From assembly GCF_009712605.1 (NCBI RefSeq), contig NZ_WASO01000010.1:124001-188000 (forward strand): 64,000 nt of DNA, written 5' to 3'. A program made the position numbers and the translations under genes. This document shows, one piece after another, positions 34,807 through 43,600 of the stretch (position 1 is its first letter; every line of letters starts with the position of its first letter). A model generated the notes under the pieces. That model was not told where the DNA came from. It saw only the letters and a list, made by a program, of their open reading frames with translations, and ran no database searches. Source of the DNA: Paludibacter sp. Lineage in GTDB: Bacteria; Bacteroidota; Bacteroidia; Bacteroidales; Paludibacteraceae.

Positions 34807-34873
34807 AATTGTTTTATAGATTTAAGTATAAAGGTAAAAGCGGAAAATGGAGTTCCATTTCCCGCTTAGAATA

Positions 34874-35542
34874 TTATTTCCGCACTTTTTTAATGATAGC
34901 CAAAGCATCGCTGCAAAGTTTGGTAATACCAGCCCAGTCCTGAGCTTTGATCAGGTCGGCCGGGAACAGATTTGATCCCATACCAACACAGGTAACACCT
35001 GCATCAAACCAACCTTTCAGGTTCCCTTCTTCCGGTTTTACACCACCGGTCACCATCAATTGCGACCAGGGCATCGGAGCTTTCAACCCTTTTACAAAGT
35101 TAGTTCCCAACACATCGCCGGGGAACACCTTGCAAAGGTCGCATCCCAGTTCCTGAGCGAAACCTACTTCGGAAACCGATCCGCAACCCGGAGTGTACGG
35201 TACCAAACGGCGGTTTGCCACTTTAGCCACATCAGGATTGAACAGCGGACCAACGATAAAGTTAGCGCCCATCTGAATATACAATGTTGCGGAAGGAGCA
35301 TCTACGATAGAACCGATACCCAAAATCATTTCAGGACATTCTACAGCAGCAAACTTCACTAAATCACGGAATACTTCGTGAGCGAAGTCGCCACGGTTGG
35401 TAAATTCGAAAGCGCGAACGCCACCTTCATAACATGCTTTGAGCACGTTTTTAGCCACTTCGATATCTTTGTTATAGAATACCGGAACCATGCCGGTTTC
35501 TTTCATCGCGGCCAAAACCTGTATTTTTGAAAATCTTGCCAT
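34874..35542 (-). CDS. eda: KDPG aldolase (2-dehydro-3-deoxyphosphogluconate aldolase)
   Basis: A 222-aa class I aldolase that cleaves KDPG to pyruvate and glyceraldehyde-3-phosphate, ending the uronate pathway. Family motifs are in order: FEFTNRGD (catalytic region with Glu), [19 protein letters not shown] (Schiff-base region in relatives), [13 protein letters not shown] (active lysine Lys in this segment) and [11 protein letters not shown]. It is slightly longer than E. coli Eda. It is in one operon with kdgK and uxaC. Its leader holds copies of the motif TGTAAAT (35543-35583) that also occur before nifV and nifB. A four-helix-bundle gene has been inserted between kdgK and eda. Confidence 0.92.
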   Translation of the reverse strand: MARFSKIQVLAAMKETGMVPVFYNKDIEVAKNVLKACYEGGVRAFEFTNRGDFAHEVFRDLVKFAAVECPEMILGIGSIVDAPSATLYIQMGANFIVGPLFNPDVAKVANRRLVPYTPGCGSVSEVGFAQELGCDLCKVFPGDVLGTNFVKGLKAPMPWSQLMVTGGVKPEEGNLKGWFDAGVTCVGMGSNLFPADLIKAQDWAGITKLCSDALAIIKKVRK

Positions 35543-35561
35543 AATAGTAATTTACAATTTA

Positions 35562-36009
35562 TTCATTTACAATTTACGATTGAATTTGCTTTTCATTTAC
35601 AGTTCACTTGGAATCTTGCTGCTTCTTTTTTATCGTATTAATAGAACTAACGATAATTTTCAGCAGCTCCTTGTTTTCTGCCATCAGGTCGTTCAGAAGG
35701 TGTTCTTTAATTAGTTCAGACTCTATTAGTAATTCTAACCAATAAAGCGTTTCGTCTAATTCTTCCTCCACCATCTTCAGCTTATTGAGAAAATCTTTTT
35801 CCGATTTTCCCAAACATGCTGCCCGATAATTAGCTCCGGGAGACGTGCCCGATCGGATCAATTGATTGGCAATTGTTTTTCCGGTAATTGTACTCGGAAT
35901 AACTTCTGACAATCGGATAATTCGAATGGCAAAAGATTTCAATCTGTCTTTTAAATCGGAAGAATTCATTCCAATATTTCAGATTAAGAAATCGTAAATT
36001 GTAAATGAA
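35562..36009. repeat. Perfect 20-bp inverted repeat bracketing a small gene
   Basis: TTCATTTACAATTTACGATT at 35562-35581 and its exact reverse complement at 35990-36009. They enclose 408 bp that contain only the four-helix-bundle gene 35604-35969. The unit interrupts an otherwise compact catabolic operon, as a small mobile cassette would. Confidence 0.8.
35604..35969 (-). CDS. Four-helix-bundle protein (23S rRNA intervening-sequence/Avd-like)
   Basis: A 121-aa cytosolic protein, almost entirely alpha-helical. The characteristic segment is IANQLIRSGTSPGANYRAAC (quoted in part), followed by LNKLKMVEEELDETLYWLEL. This family (S23/IVP) is known from insertions in 23S rRNA genes and, as Avd, from diversity-generating retroelements. 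It forms basic ring-like oligomers that bind nucleic acid. Here it sits in a uronate operon inside a perfect 20-bp inverted repeat. No reverse transcriptase or variable repeat is nearby, so a retroelement is not supported. It may be a selfish cassette tolerated in a transcribed gap. Confidence 0.88.
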   Translation of the reverse strand: MNSSDLKDRLKSFAIRIIRLSEVIPSTITGKTIANQLIRSGTSPGANYRAACLGKSEKDFLNKLKMVEEELDETLYWLELLIESELIKEHLLNDLMAENKELLKIIVSSINTIKKKQQDSK

Positions 36010-36020
36010 AAAATGGTCAA

Positions 36021-37064
36021 TTATCTTGAAACACGTCCCGAGCCGTCACCTTTCATCAGGTTCTCTACTTCGGGGACAGTGACCAAGTTGAAGTCGCCAT
36101 AAATAGTATGTTTCAGGCAAGATGCTGCTACTGCAAATTCGAGTGCTTTCTGATCGTCGTTTGTGTAAGTCAGCAAACCGTAGATCAAACCACCCATGAA
36201 CGAGTCACCACCACCTACGCGGTCAACGATGTGAGTGATATCGTAATCTTTGGAGACTTTCAGAGAACCTTCTGAATACAAACAGCCTCTCCATGTGTTG
36301 TGGTTGGCATTGATAGAACCACGCAATGTGATAATCACTTTTTTAGCACGTGGGAATTTAGCCATCATTTGAGTACAAACCGATTCGAATTCAGCTGCAT
36401 TCACTTCACCACCTGTATGTTCTACATCGAAGCCTTCGGGTTTGATGCCGAATACTTTCTCAGCATCTTCTTCATTGCCAAGAATAACGTCGCAACCTTC
36501 AACCAAAGCAGGCATTACTTCCGATGCTGTTTTACCGTATTTCCAAAGATTTTTACGGTAGTTCAGGTCGCATGAAACAGGAACTCCTAATTTGTTGGCC
36601 ACTTTAATAGCTTCGAGGCAAGCATCAGCAGCACCCTGAGAAAGAGCCGGAGTGATACCTGTCCAGTGGAACCAGTCGGCACCTTTCAATACTTCTTCCC
36701 AGTTAATCATACCCGGGGTAACTTCTGCAATTGAAGAGTGAGCACGGTCATAAACCACTTTGCTTGCACGGGCCACAGCGCCGGTTTCGAGGAAGTAAAT
36801 TCCCACACGGTCGCCACCACGCACTACATTGTCGGTTTTAACACCATACTTGTGCAATTCGCTTAAACACCACTCTGCGATGTCATTTTTAGGCAAACGG
36901 GTAACGAACTGAGCGTCCATTCCGTAGTTAGCCAATGATACGGCAACATTAGCTTCTCCACCACCAAAGGTAGAGTTAAGGTGTGTTGCCTGACAAAAAC
37001 GTTCGTAGCCCGGAGTGGCCAAACGAAGCATAATCTCTCCAAAAGTTACAATTTTCTTACTCAT
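36021..37064 (-). CDS. kdgK: 2-keto-3-deoxygluconate kinase (PfkB family)
   Basis: A 347-aa ribokinase-family sugar kinase that phosphorylates KDG to KDPG. The N-terminal GEIMLRLATPG and GGGEANVAVSLANYG segments match KDG kinases. The PfkB signature 2 (DRVGGGDSFMGGLIYG, with the catalytic Asp) is near residue 295. I choose ATG 37064 because the 33 residues upstream in the longer frame are not conserved in the family. It lies between uxaC (167 bp upstream) and the inserted four-helix-bundle gene. Confidence 0.9.
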   Translation of the reverse strand: MSKKIVTFGEIMLRLATPGYERFCQATHLNSTFGGGEANVAVSLANYGMDAQFVTRLPKNDIAEWCLSELHKYGVKTDNVVRGGDRVGIYFLETGAVARASKVVYDRAHSSIAEVTPGMINWEEVLKGADWFHWTGITPALSQGAADACLEAIKVANKLGVPVSCDLNYRKNLWKYGKTASEVMPALVEGCDVILGNEEDAEKVFGIKPEGFDVEHTGGEVNAAEFESVCTQMMAKFPRAKKVIITLRGSINANHNTWRGCLYSEGSLKVSKDYDITHIVDRVGGGDSFMGGLIYGLLTYTNDDQKALEFAVAASCLKHTIYGDFNLVTVPEVENLMKGDGSGRVSR

Positions 37065-37231
37065 TGTATTGATTGTGTATTTGATTAAATTGGTCTGCCA
37101 ATTTTGCGAATGCAAAGAAACTGCTTTTTTCCCAATTAAACAATAACAGATTGTTACAAACAACCATCACATTGTTAGAATTATTCAGGTTTTAAGACCT
37201 ACAGTTTCTTTACATTGCTTTGAACGATAAA

Positions 37232-38638
37232 TCAGAACTTGAAGAAGTTATTAGCGTTGTTGTAGCTGATATCTTCTACCATCTGACCCAAAAATGCCAG
37301 TTCGCTTGCCGGCAACTTACCTTTTTCTACGTCAGTACCAATGAGGTTACACAGGATACGACGGAAATATTCGTGACGAGGATAAGAAAGGAAGCTGCGC
37401 GAGTCGGTCAACATACCAACAAAACGGCTCAACAGACCCAAAACGGAGAGTGAATTCATTTGGGCAGTCATGCCGATTTCCTGATCGAGGAACCACCAGC
37501 CCGAGCCGAACTGAATTTTACCGGCAACGCTACCATCCTGGAAGTTGCCAATCATGGTAGTAATCAAATCGTTGTCGCGGGGATTGAGGTTGTATAAGAT
37601 TGTTTTGGCCAGTTTATTGTCTGTGTCGAGGCGGTTGAGGAATTTCGACATCGCTTTGGCAACAGTAAAGTCACCGATTGAATCGAAGCCGGTATCAGCA
37701 CCTAAGCTCTTGAACAAGCGGCTGTTGTTGTCACGGATTGCGCCATAATGGAATTGTTGTGTCCAACCTGTTTCCCAATCCATAACTGCGAATTCAACCA
37801 ACATAGCTGATTTGAATTTTACGATTTCTTCTTTGGTCAACTCTTTGCCACCATATACTTTGTTGAAGATGGCATCGATTTCGGCCTGAGTATAATCTTC
37901 GGCATAGAACTCTTCGATACCGTGGTCACTCAGTTTACAACCTACCGATTCGAAGAATTTGTGACGTACACGCAACGCTTCAATTACATCGGCAAATTTG
38001 GAAATGGAAACACCCGATACTGCAGCCAGCTTTTCGATGTAAGCGCGGAAATTAGCCGGACTTTCAACAGCCATCGCTTTATCGGGACGCCAGGTAGGAA
38101 GAACTTTTACTTCAAAGCCTTCGTTTTTCAGCGCAATATGATATTCGAGTGAATCAACAGGATCATCGGTGGTACAAACAACTTTTACGTTGCAGCGTTT
38201 CATCAGACCACGAGCCGAAAATTCAGGAGTACGCAACTTAGCAGTACATTCGTCGAAAATTTCTTTGGCAGTTTCTGGTTTGAGAAGCGTGTTGACTCCG
38301 AAAACAGAACGGAGTTCAAGATGAGTCCAGTGATAGAGTGGGTTACGCATGGTGTAAGGAACCGTAGCAGCCCATTTTTCAAATTTTTCCCAGTCGGTAG
38401 TATCTTTTCCGGTGCAGAAACGTTCTTCAATACCGTTGGTACGCATAGCACGCCATTTGTAGTGGTCGCCTTCGAGCCAAATCTGACCCAGGTTATCAAA
38501 CTGGCGGTCTTTCGCAATAAATTCAGGGTTAAGGTGACAGTGATAGTCAATAATCGGCATTTTAGCCGCATGCTCGTGATACAGTTGTTGCGCTGTTTCG
38601 TTATCGAGCATGAAGTCTTTGTCCATGAAAGCTTTCAT
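37232..38638 (-). CDS. uxaC: Glucuronate/uronate isomerase
   Basis: A 468-aa cytosolic enzyme that converts D-glucuronate to D-fructuronate and D-galacturonate to D-tagaturonate. Family motifs include the metal-site region PIIDYHCHLNP near residue 30, TTDDPVDSLEYH near 155 and GSGWWFLDQEIGMTAQMNSL, quoted in part, near 380. The length is typical. The pathway needs uxaB/uxuB and uxaA/uxuA next; these are not in the window. It is the first catabolic gene after the gntR gene upstream (182-bp gap). Confidence 0.95.
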   Translation of the reverse strand: MKAFMDKDFMLDNETAQQLYHEHAAKMPIIDYHCHLNPEFIAKDRQFDNLGQIWLEGDHYKWRAMRTNGIEERFCTGKDTTDWEKFEKWAATVPYTMRNPLYHWTHLELRSVFGVNTLLKPETAKEIFDECTAKLRTPEFSARGLMKRCNVKVVCTTDDPVDSLEYHIALKNEGFEVKVLPTWRPDKAMAVESPANFRAYIEKLAAVSGVSISKFADVIEALRVRHKFFESVGCKLSDHGIEEFYAEDYTQAEIDAIFNKVYGGKELTKEEIVKFKSAMLVEFAVMDWETGWTQQFHYGAIRDNNSRLFKSLGADTGFDSIGDFTVAKAMSKFLNRLDTDNKLAKTILYNLNPRDNDLITTMIGNFQDGSVAGKIQFGSGWWFLDQEIGMTAQMNSLSVLGLLSRFVGMLTDSRSFLSYPRHEYFRRILCNLIGTDVEKGKLPASELAFLGQMVEDISYNNANNFFKF

Positions 38639-38820
38639 TCGTATTCTGTTTGTATTATTTGGTATTATAATTAAATTCTAATTATCAATGCTTTAGCACC
38701 ACAAGCACATTTACCGTGTTCGAGCACGAAGATAAGGATAAAATTTCAGAACATACTTCGTTTCTCAAAAAAATTTATTTAAATTACACTCCGGAAAGAA
38801 GGCTGGACGCAGGAAATGAA

Positions 38821-39528
38821 TTAAAAAGTACCGGAAAGACCAAGCTCGTCAGTTATACAGAAGACCTGGCTATAAATATAGACTCCCATTTTATTCGTAT
38901 TCAGCTTACGATTCAAGCGTAGAACAGGATGCCCTGGCCTCACGCGGAAATGCTCCTGCAACTTGGCATCCGCCTTAATAGCAAAGATTTGCTGTACGCC
39001 ACCCGTAACCTCTATCTGATATTTGGTTCGCAGAACATCAAACAGCGATTTATTTTCCAGATTCAACGAAGTAAAACGGGGGAAATTCAGGTTAGGCAAC
39101 ATGGTAATATCATAAAACACCGGCTTCCCATTAAGCGATCGCAGCCGTTCAAAATAAATACAACCGACCTCTTTTTCCACATCGCTTAGTTCAAAGGTAA
39201 ACGCCTCTTTCCACGCTCGCACTTCCGGCCTACCGATAATTTTTGTCGTCAAAATATTATCGCCCACAGCCGAAGTCGTACTCATCAACGAAAGAATACC
39301 AATCCCTTTGGGCAGCCCTTTTACAATACTCCCCTTCCCCTGATGCTTCATAATGAACCCATCAGCCACCAGGCGATCAAGCGCCTTGCGTACCGTATGA
39401 CGTGCCACGCCATGTATTACACTTAGTTCGTGTTCGGAAGGCAACAAATCGCCTTCCTGATATACACCATCTGTAATCAGACCACGCAGCGATTCGTACA
39501 TTTTTTTATGTTCGGGAAGCTCTGTCAC
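38821..39528 (-). CDS. GntR/HutC-family regulator of uronate genes
   Basis: A 235-aa transcription regulator. The N-terminal winged helix (residues 8-75) includes LPSEHELSVIHGVARHTVRK, quoted in part, and the C-terminal UTRA domain senses a small ligand (HutC subfamily). It is transcribed from its own promoter at 39555-39585, divergently from rhaD. It directly precedes uxaC on the same strand. By position it is the likely regulator of the uronate operon, perhaps of rhaD as well, with a hexuronate or a pathway intermediate as inducer. This is an inference. Confidence 0.87.
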   Translation of the reverse strand: MTELPEHKKMYESLRGLITDGVYQEGDLLPSEHELSVIHGVARHTVRKALDRLVADGFIMKHQGKGSIVKGLPKGIGILSLMSTTSAVGDNILTTKIIGRPEVRAWKEAFTFELSDVEKEVGCIYFERLRSLNGKPVFYDITMLPNLNFPRFTSLNLENKSLFDVLRTKYQIEVTGGVQQIFAIKADAKLQEHFRVRPGHPVLRLNRKLNTNKMGVYIYSQVFCITDELGLSGTF

Positions 39529-39554
39529 TCTTTATATTCCTATGATTTACCGCT

Positions 39555-39585
39555 CAAAGATACGATACTCAGGCTGTAAACCAAA
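39555..39585 (-). promoter_or_regulatory. Promoter of the gntR gene
   Basis: On the minus strand, TTTG (39585-39582), exactly 19 bases, then TATCTTTG (39562-39555). A perfect Bacteroidota promoter, 27 bp before the ATG. Confidence 0.75.
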
Positions 39586-39599
39586 ACTTTTTAGCCAAA

Positions 39600-39659
39600 A
39601 CATGTACGCACATGTATATCAATGAAACATCAAATACAAATTATATCATACTGATATAA
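39600..39659. promoter_or_regulatory. Palindromic operator candidates between gntR and rhaD
   Basis: Two palindromes lie between the divergent promoters: ACATGTACGCACATGT (39600-39615) and TTATATCATACTGATATAA (39641-39659, an 8-bp perfect arm with a 3-base centre). Both have the short inverted form bound by GntR-family dimers. Either could be the site for the adjacent regulator. Confidence 0.5.
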
Positions 39660-39685
39660 TTACACTTATAGTATAATTTTATTTA

Positions 39686-39717
39686 CTTGTATATATGTGT
39701 ATTTGAAGATAACTTTG
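39686..39717 (+). promoter_or_regulatory. Promoter of rhaD
   Basis: CTTG (39686-39689), 20 bases, then TAACTTTG (39710-39717), close to the Bacteroidota consensus. The ATG follows 45 bp later. Confidence 0.65.
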
Positions 39718-39762
39718 CTATATCAAAACGCAGCAAAACAGACTCTATTTAATTTATATACA

Positions 39763-40572
39763 ATGAAATCAATTTTAGACAATCGTCCTGCTTTGGCAAA
39801 AGAGGTAAACAAAGTGGCTGAAGTGGCTGGTTATTTGTGGCAAAAAGGATGGGCTGAACGAAACGGAGGGAATATCACCATCAACATCACCGAGTTTGTC
39901 GATGACGAGATCAAAGCTTTACCGGCAATCAGTGACGTGACATCCATCGGTACGACACTTCCCAACCTCAAGGGATGCTATTTTTATTGCAAAGGAACCA
40001 ACATGCGCATGCGCGATCTGGCTCGATGGCCGATGGAAAACGGGTCGGTAATTCGCATCCTCGACGATTGCGCCAGTTATGTTATTATTGCCGATCAACC
40101 GGTTAAGCCGACATCTGAATTACCTTCGCACCTGAGCATGCACAACTTTCTGATTGGCAAAGGCTCTAACTACAAGGCTTCGCTCCACACACACCCTATC
40201 GATCTGATTGCAATGACACACCATAAACCATTTTTGGAAAAAGATGTGCTGACTAATCTTTTGTGGAGCATGATTCCCGAAACTAAAGCGTTCTGTCCCC
40301 GTGGTCTGGGCATTATTCCTTACAAACTGCCGAGTTCGGTCGAACTTGCCCAGGCAACCATTGCAGAACTCAAAGAGTATGACGTGGTGATGTGGGAAAA
40401 GCATGGCGTTTGTGCTGTTGGTATCGATATTATGGATGCTTTCGATCAGGTGGATGTGTTGAGCAAATCGGCTCAGATCTACATGACGTCCAAAAATATG
40501 GGCTTTGAACCTGGAGGTATGTCTGCCGAACAAATGCAAGAGATGACAGTAGCATTTAATCTGCCCAAATAA
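39763..40572 (+). CDS. rhaD: Rhamnulose-1-phosphate aldolase
   Basis: A 269-aa class II aldolase of the RhaD/AraD/FucA family that cleaves rhamnulose-1-phosphate (and often fuculose-1-phosphate) to dihydroxyacetone phosphate and lactaldehyde. Features are WAERNGGNITINI (substrate site), SLHTHPIDLIAMTHH with the zinc histidines, and EKHGVCAVG with another metal ligand. I start at ATG 39763 because residues before it are not conserved. It is divergent from gntR and has its own promoter. The fucose operon further right (fucI, fucP) lacks an aldolase, so RhaD may serve both sugars. The zinc histidine set is intact. Confidence 0.9.
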   Translation: MKSILDNRPALAKEVNKVAEVAGYLWQKGWAERNGGNITINITEFVDDEIKALPAISDVTSIGTTLPNLKGCYFYCKGTNMRMRDLARWPMENGSVIRILDDCASYVIIADQPVKPTSELPSHLSMHNFLIGKGSNYKASLHTHPIDLIAMTHHKPFLEKDVLTNLLWSMIPETKAFCPRGLGIIPYKLPSSVELAQATIAELKEYDVVMWEKHGVCAVGIDIMDAFDQVDVLSKSAQIYMTSKNMGFEPGGMSAEQMQEMTVAFNLPK

Positions 40573-40600
40573 TTCTGACAAACATAAAGGTGTTATTCAA

Positions 40601-40643
40601 GCAAAGCGATTATCTCACACCAGATAATCGCTTTGCTTTTTTG
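40601..40643 (+). terminator. Terminator after rhaD
   Basis: Perfect 15-bp stem GCAAAGCGATTATCT (40601-40615) and AGATAATCGCTTTGC (40622-40636) with a 6-base loop, then TTTTTTG. Confidence 0.92.
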
Positions 40644-40746
40644 TATTGAATTCCCGGCAGAAAGTTCTCTTCAAAAAGGTTTGTTCATCTCCTTTTTATA
40701 AATATCTTTGTTTGACAAAACGCAATAATATTCCAAAAAGCCATTT

Positions 40747-42099
40747 ATGATTGACTTAGCGATTATCGGAGGCGGCCCTGCGGGCTATGTGGCCGCAGAA
40801 CGTGCCGGAGCCAGAGGACTTTCCGTTGTTCTCTTCGAAAAGAAAGAGATGGGAGGAGTTTGTCTTAACGAAGGTTGTATTCCCACAAAAACACTGCTTT
40901 ATAGCGCCAAAATATATGACAATACACTCCATGGAGATAAATATGGGGTTTTTGCCGAAAATGTCAGTTTCGACTTTGGGCGTATCATGATGCGCAAAAC
41001 CAAAAAAGTTCGCAAATTGGTGGCCGGCGTCAATACCAAAATGAAAGCCAACGGGGTTGAAGTGGTGAAAGGGGAAGCGTATATTGAGAATCGTTCGCAG
41101 GATGGCATCTCTATTCGCTGTGGCGAAGAACGTTATCAGGCACAAAATCTCCTTATTTGCACCGGGTCCGAAACATTTATTCCCCCTATTCCGGGAATTA
41201 CCGAGGCTGGAGACCACATTCTTACCAATCGTGAAATATTGGCACTCAAAGAACAACCAGAATCGCTTGTCATTATTGGCGGAGGTGTTATCGGAATGGA
41301 ATTTGCCAGTTTTTTCAACAGCATAGGCACCAAAGTAACCGTTATCGAGATAATGCCTGAAATATTGACCGGAATGGATACCGAAATGAGTGCCCAGCTT
41401 CGCGAAATATATACGAAGAAAGGGATCGTATTCAATTTATCAGCCAAAGTAACGGGCGTTAACTGCACCGAAGTTAGCTACGAAAGAGAGGGACAAACCT
41501 TCACCATCAGTGGCGACAAAATTCTATTGAGTGTGGGTCGTCGTGCTGTAACGCAAGGTTTCGGACTTGAAAATTTGGGTGTCGAACTTTTCAAAGGCGG
41601 CATCAAAGTGGATGAAAAGATGCGTACGAACATTCCGAATGTATTTGCTGCAGGCGATGTTACCGGATTCTCACTTCTTGCCCATACAGCCAGCCGCGAG
41701 GGAGAGGTGGTGGTTAACAACCTGACCAACCAAGCGGACTCGATGAGCTACCGGGCCATTCCGGGGGTGGTATATACCAATCCGGAAATTGCAGGAGTGG
41801 GATTAACTGAAGAGGCGGCAAAAGAGCAGAATATTGCTTGCCGGGTAGTCAAACTTCCCATGAGTTATGCCGGACGATTTGTCGCTGAAAACGAAGGCAT
41901 AAACGGCCTCTGTAAAATTTTGATCAACGAGCAGGATGAAACAATCCTTGGAGTGCACATGTTGGGCAATCCGGCCAGCGAAATTATCTACGGAGCAGGC
42001 ATGGCTATCGAACAAAGAATGACTCTCAATGAATTGAAAAAGATCATCTTCCCCCATCCGACGGTCTCCGAAATTATAAAAGAGATGCTTTTTGAATAA
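40747..42099 (+). CDS. lpdA: Dihydrolipoyl dehydrogenase
   Basis: A 450-aa FAD enzyme that reoxidises lipoyl groups with NAD+, as E3 of 2-oxoacid dehydrogenases or part of glycine cleavage. The FAD motif GGGPAGYVAAERA is at residues 8-20, the redox disulfide CLNEGC at Cys39-Cys44, the NAD motif IGGGVIGMEFA near 177 and the catalytic HPTVSE near 438. All motifs are intact. No E1, E2 or gcv gene is next to it, so its complex is not shown. It is monocistronic, with terminators on both sides. Confidence 0.93.
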   Translation: MIDLAIIGGGPAGYVAAERAGARGLSVVLFEKKEMGGVCLNEGCIPTKTLLYSAKIYDNTLHGDKYGVFAENVSFDFGRIMMRKTKKVRKLVAGVNTKMKANGVEVVKGEAYIENRSQDGISIRCGEERYQAQNLLICTGSETFIPPIPGITEAGDHILTNREILALKEQPESLVIIGGGVIGMEFASFFNSIGTKVTVIEIMPEILTGMDTEMSAQLREIYTKKGIVFNLSAKVTGVNCTEVSYEREGQTFTISGDKILLSVGRRAVTQGFGLENLGVELFKGGIKVDEKMRTNIPNVFAAGDVTGFSLLAHTASREGEVVVNNLTNQADSMSYRAIPGVVYTNPEIAGVGLTEEAAKEQNIACRVVKLPMSYAGRFVAENEGINGLCKILINEQDETILGVHMLGNPASEIIYGAGMAIEQRMTLNELKKIIFPHPTVSEIIKEMLFE

Positions 42100-42104
42100 C
42101 ACAT

Positions 42105-42138
42105 AAAAACAGAACGCCGCTTGGTCGTTCTGTTTTTT
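42105..42138 (+). terminator. Terminator after lpdA
   Basis: AAAAACAGAACG (42105-42116) pairs with CGTTCTGTTTTT (42126-42137) around a 9-base loop, followed by more T. Confidence 0.82.
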
Positions 42139-42517
42139 TATGTTAATACCCCTGCATGATGCTTGATCACAACCAAAACATCTATGCAAAAGTCAATCTT
42201 CCTTATGCCTGCTTGAAAACCTCAGCAAGTTGATTGGCAAATTCGTCTCGCTATCCCTCACAATAGAGAAGGGATTCATACGTCATACCGGTGATGAATG
42301 CCCACAGCAACCAAAAGTTAAACTGTTAGGCAGAAAACTTTCAGATTTATTCTAAAAAATCATCTTTCTCAAAAAAAAATCATCTTCAAACCGCAAAAAA
42401 CAGTTGCGATATGCAATTATTTTCAAACGCAACCAATATCTTTGTAGGATTAACAAACACAAACTTTCTCTTTGTTTTATACACACCTATTACAAATCCA
42501 CAAAAACGTTAAGGCTC
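42139..42517. other. Upstream region of the lipoprotein gene
   Basis: No gene is supported. A -7 box TATCTTTG lies at 42437-42444, about 74 bp before the ATG at 42518; no clear -33 box is spaced correctly. The rest shows no repeats that I recognise. Confidence 0.45.
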
Positions 42518-43384
42518 ATGAAAAAAGGATTACTATTATCATTCCTCGCTGCCGGATTCGGATTAGCACTCTTTATGTCTTCATGCTCACAAACTGAAGA
42601 GCTAACCTCCACTTCCGATTTGTTGGTTTCTGCCACAAACGACTCACAAGCATCAAGTATCGACGACGATATCATTAATGAGACGGATGAATACATATCG
42701 GCGCTGTCGACAAACGGCTACAAAAGCAGTAGTTCAGCCCTGAAAACCTCGGGCGTTGCCAGCTCCAGCATTACCATTACGGTTGACAAACCCGACCTCG
42801 TGTCTTTCCCCAAAGTAATCACCATTGATTTTGGAACGGGCGGATTTACCGGCAGACGCGGCAATATTTACAGAGGCAAACTGATTATCACTATCAGCAA
42901 TAGCTTAACAGTGGCTAATGCTTATTACAACATCAAGACATCCAATTTCTACGTCAATGACAATAAAGTGGGCGCTTCAAAAACGGTCACATATAAGGGA
43001 TACAACGATAAAAACCATCCTTACTGGACCATGACAGCAAGCGACACCATCACCAAACCCGACAAAACTGTCTTTACCTGCGTCTCGGGAAAAATCCGCG
43101 AACGTCTCGAAATCAACGGAACTCCTTTGATTCCTTATGACGATACTTTCTCAATAAAGGGTTACTCCAAAGGGATGAATTCTAAAGGAAATACCTACTC
43201 GATGATTATTGACAACAATAATCCACTCATTGTTGGCAACCTTTGCCCCTACATCCAAAAGGGGAGTGTGACCATTACGGTTAACGGCAAATCAGTTGTT
43301 ATTGATTATGGAGACGGTTCCTGCGACAATTTGGCGACTGCCACTTCTGGAGGAATCACAAAAACCTTCAAATTAAGCAACTAA
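42518..43384 (+). CDS. Hypothetical secreted lipoprotein
   Basis: A 288-aa protein with a lipoprotein signal (lipobox Cys in FMSSC at about residue 23), so envelope-anchored. After a low-complexity Ser/Thr/Asp linker (residues 25-80) comes a region with repeated beta-strand patterns, TITVDKPDLVSFPKVITIDF in part, and a Cys pair (NLCPY, GDGSCDN). I recognise no catalytic motif. It resembles the many Bacteroidota surface lipoproteins of unknown function. I start at ATG 42518 because the longer frame would add 38 residues before the signal peptide. It is monocistronic, with a terminator after the stop. Confidence 0.7.
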   Translation: MKKGLLLSFLAAGFGLALFMSSCSQTEELTSTSDLLVSATNDSQASSIDDDIINETDEYISALSTNGYKSSSSALKTSGVASSSITITVDKPDLVSFPKVITIDFGTGGFTGRRGNIYRGKLIITISNSLTVANAYYNIKTSNFYVNDNKVGASKTVTYKGYNDKNHPYWTMTASDTITKPDKTVFTCVSGKIRERLEINGTPLIPYDDTFSIKGYSKGMNSKGNTYSMIIDNNNPLIVGNLCPYIQKGSVTITVNGKSVVIDYGDGSCDNLATATSGGITKTFKLSN

Positions 43385-43410
43385 TCAAAAACACGTCATT
43401 GACCAGATGG

Positions 43411-43440
43411 AAAAGCGGTTATCGTTGATAACCGCTTTTT
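43411..43440 (+). terminator. Terminator after the lipoprotein gene
   Basis: AAAAGCGGTTATC (43411-43423) pairs with GATAACCGCTTTTT (43427-43440) around a 3-base loop. Confidence 0.85.
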
Positions 43441-43535
43441 CTATTGTAATCGGGCTTTGCTGCTGCACCACAAAGCGAGCTACAGAGGAAGGGTCTGACA
43501 TAATCAATTCGTGTAATTTTGTTTTTTTTAATTTC

Positions 43536-43562
43536 AAAATCATATCACATACTATATCTTTG
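43536..43562 (+). promoter_or_regulatory. Promoter candidate of the outer-membrane protein gene
   Basis: TATCTTTG at 43555-43562; TTTC at 43532-43535 gives a 19-base spacer. The -7 box is exact and the -33 box has one change from TTTG. Confidence 0.55.
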
Positions 43563-43600
43563 CGATTGTAATTGATATTAATATCACCAATAAACTCAAC

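Noticed and set aside
35604-35969. Diversity-generating retroelement accessory gene (avd)
   Set aside because: The family fits, but no reverse transcriptase, template repeat or variable repeat is in the neighbourhood.
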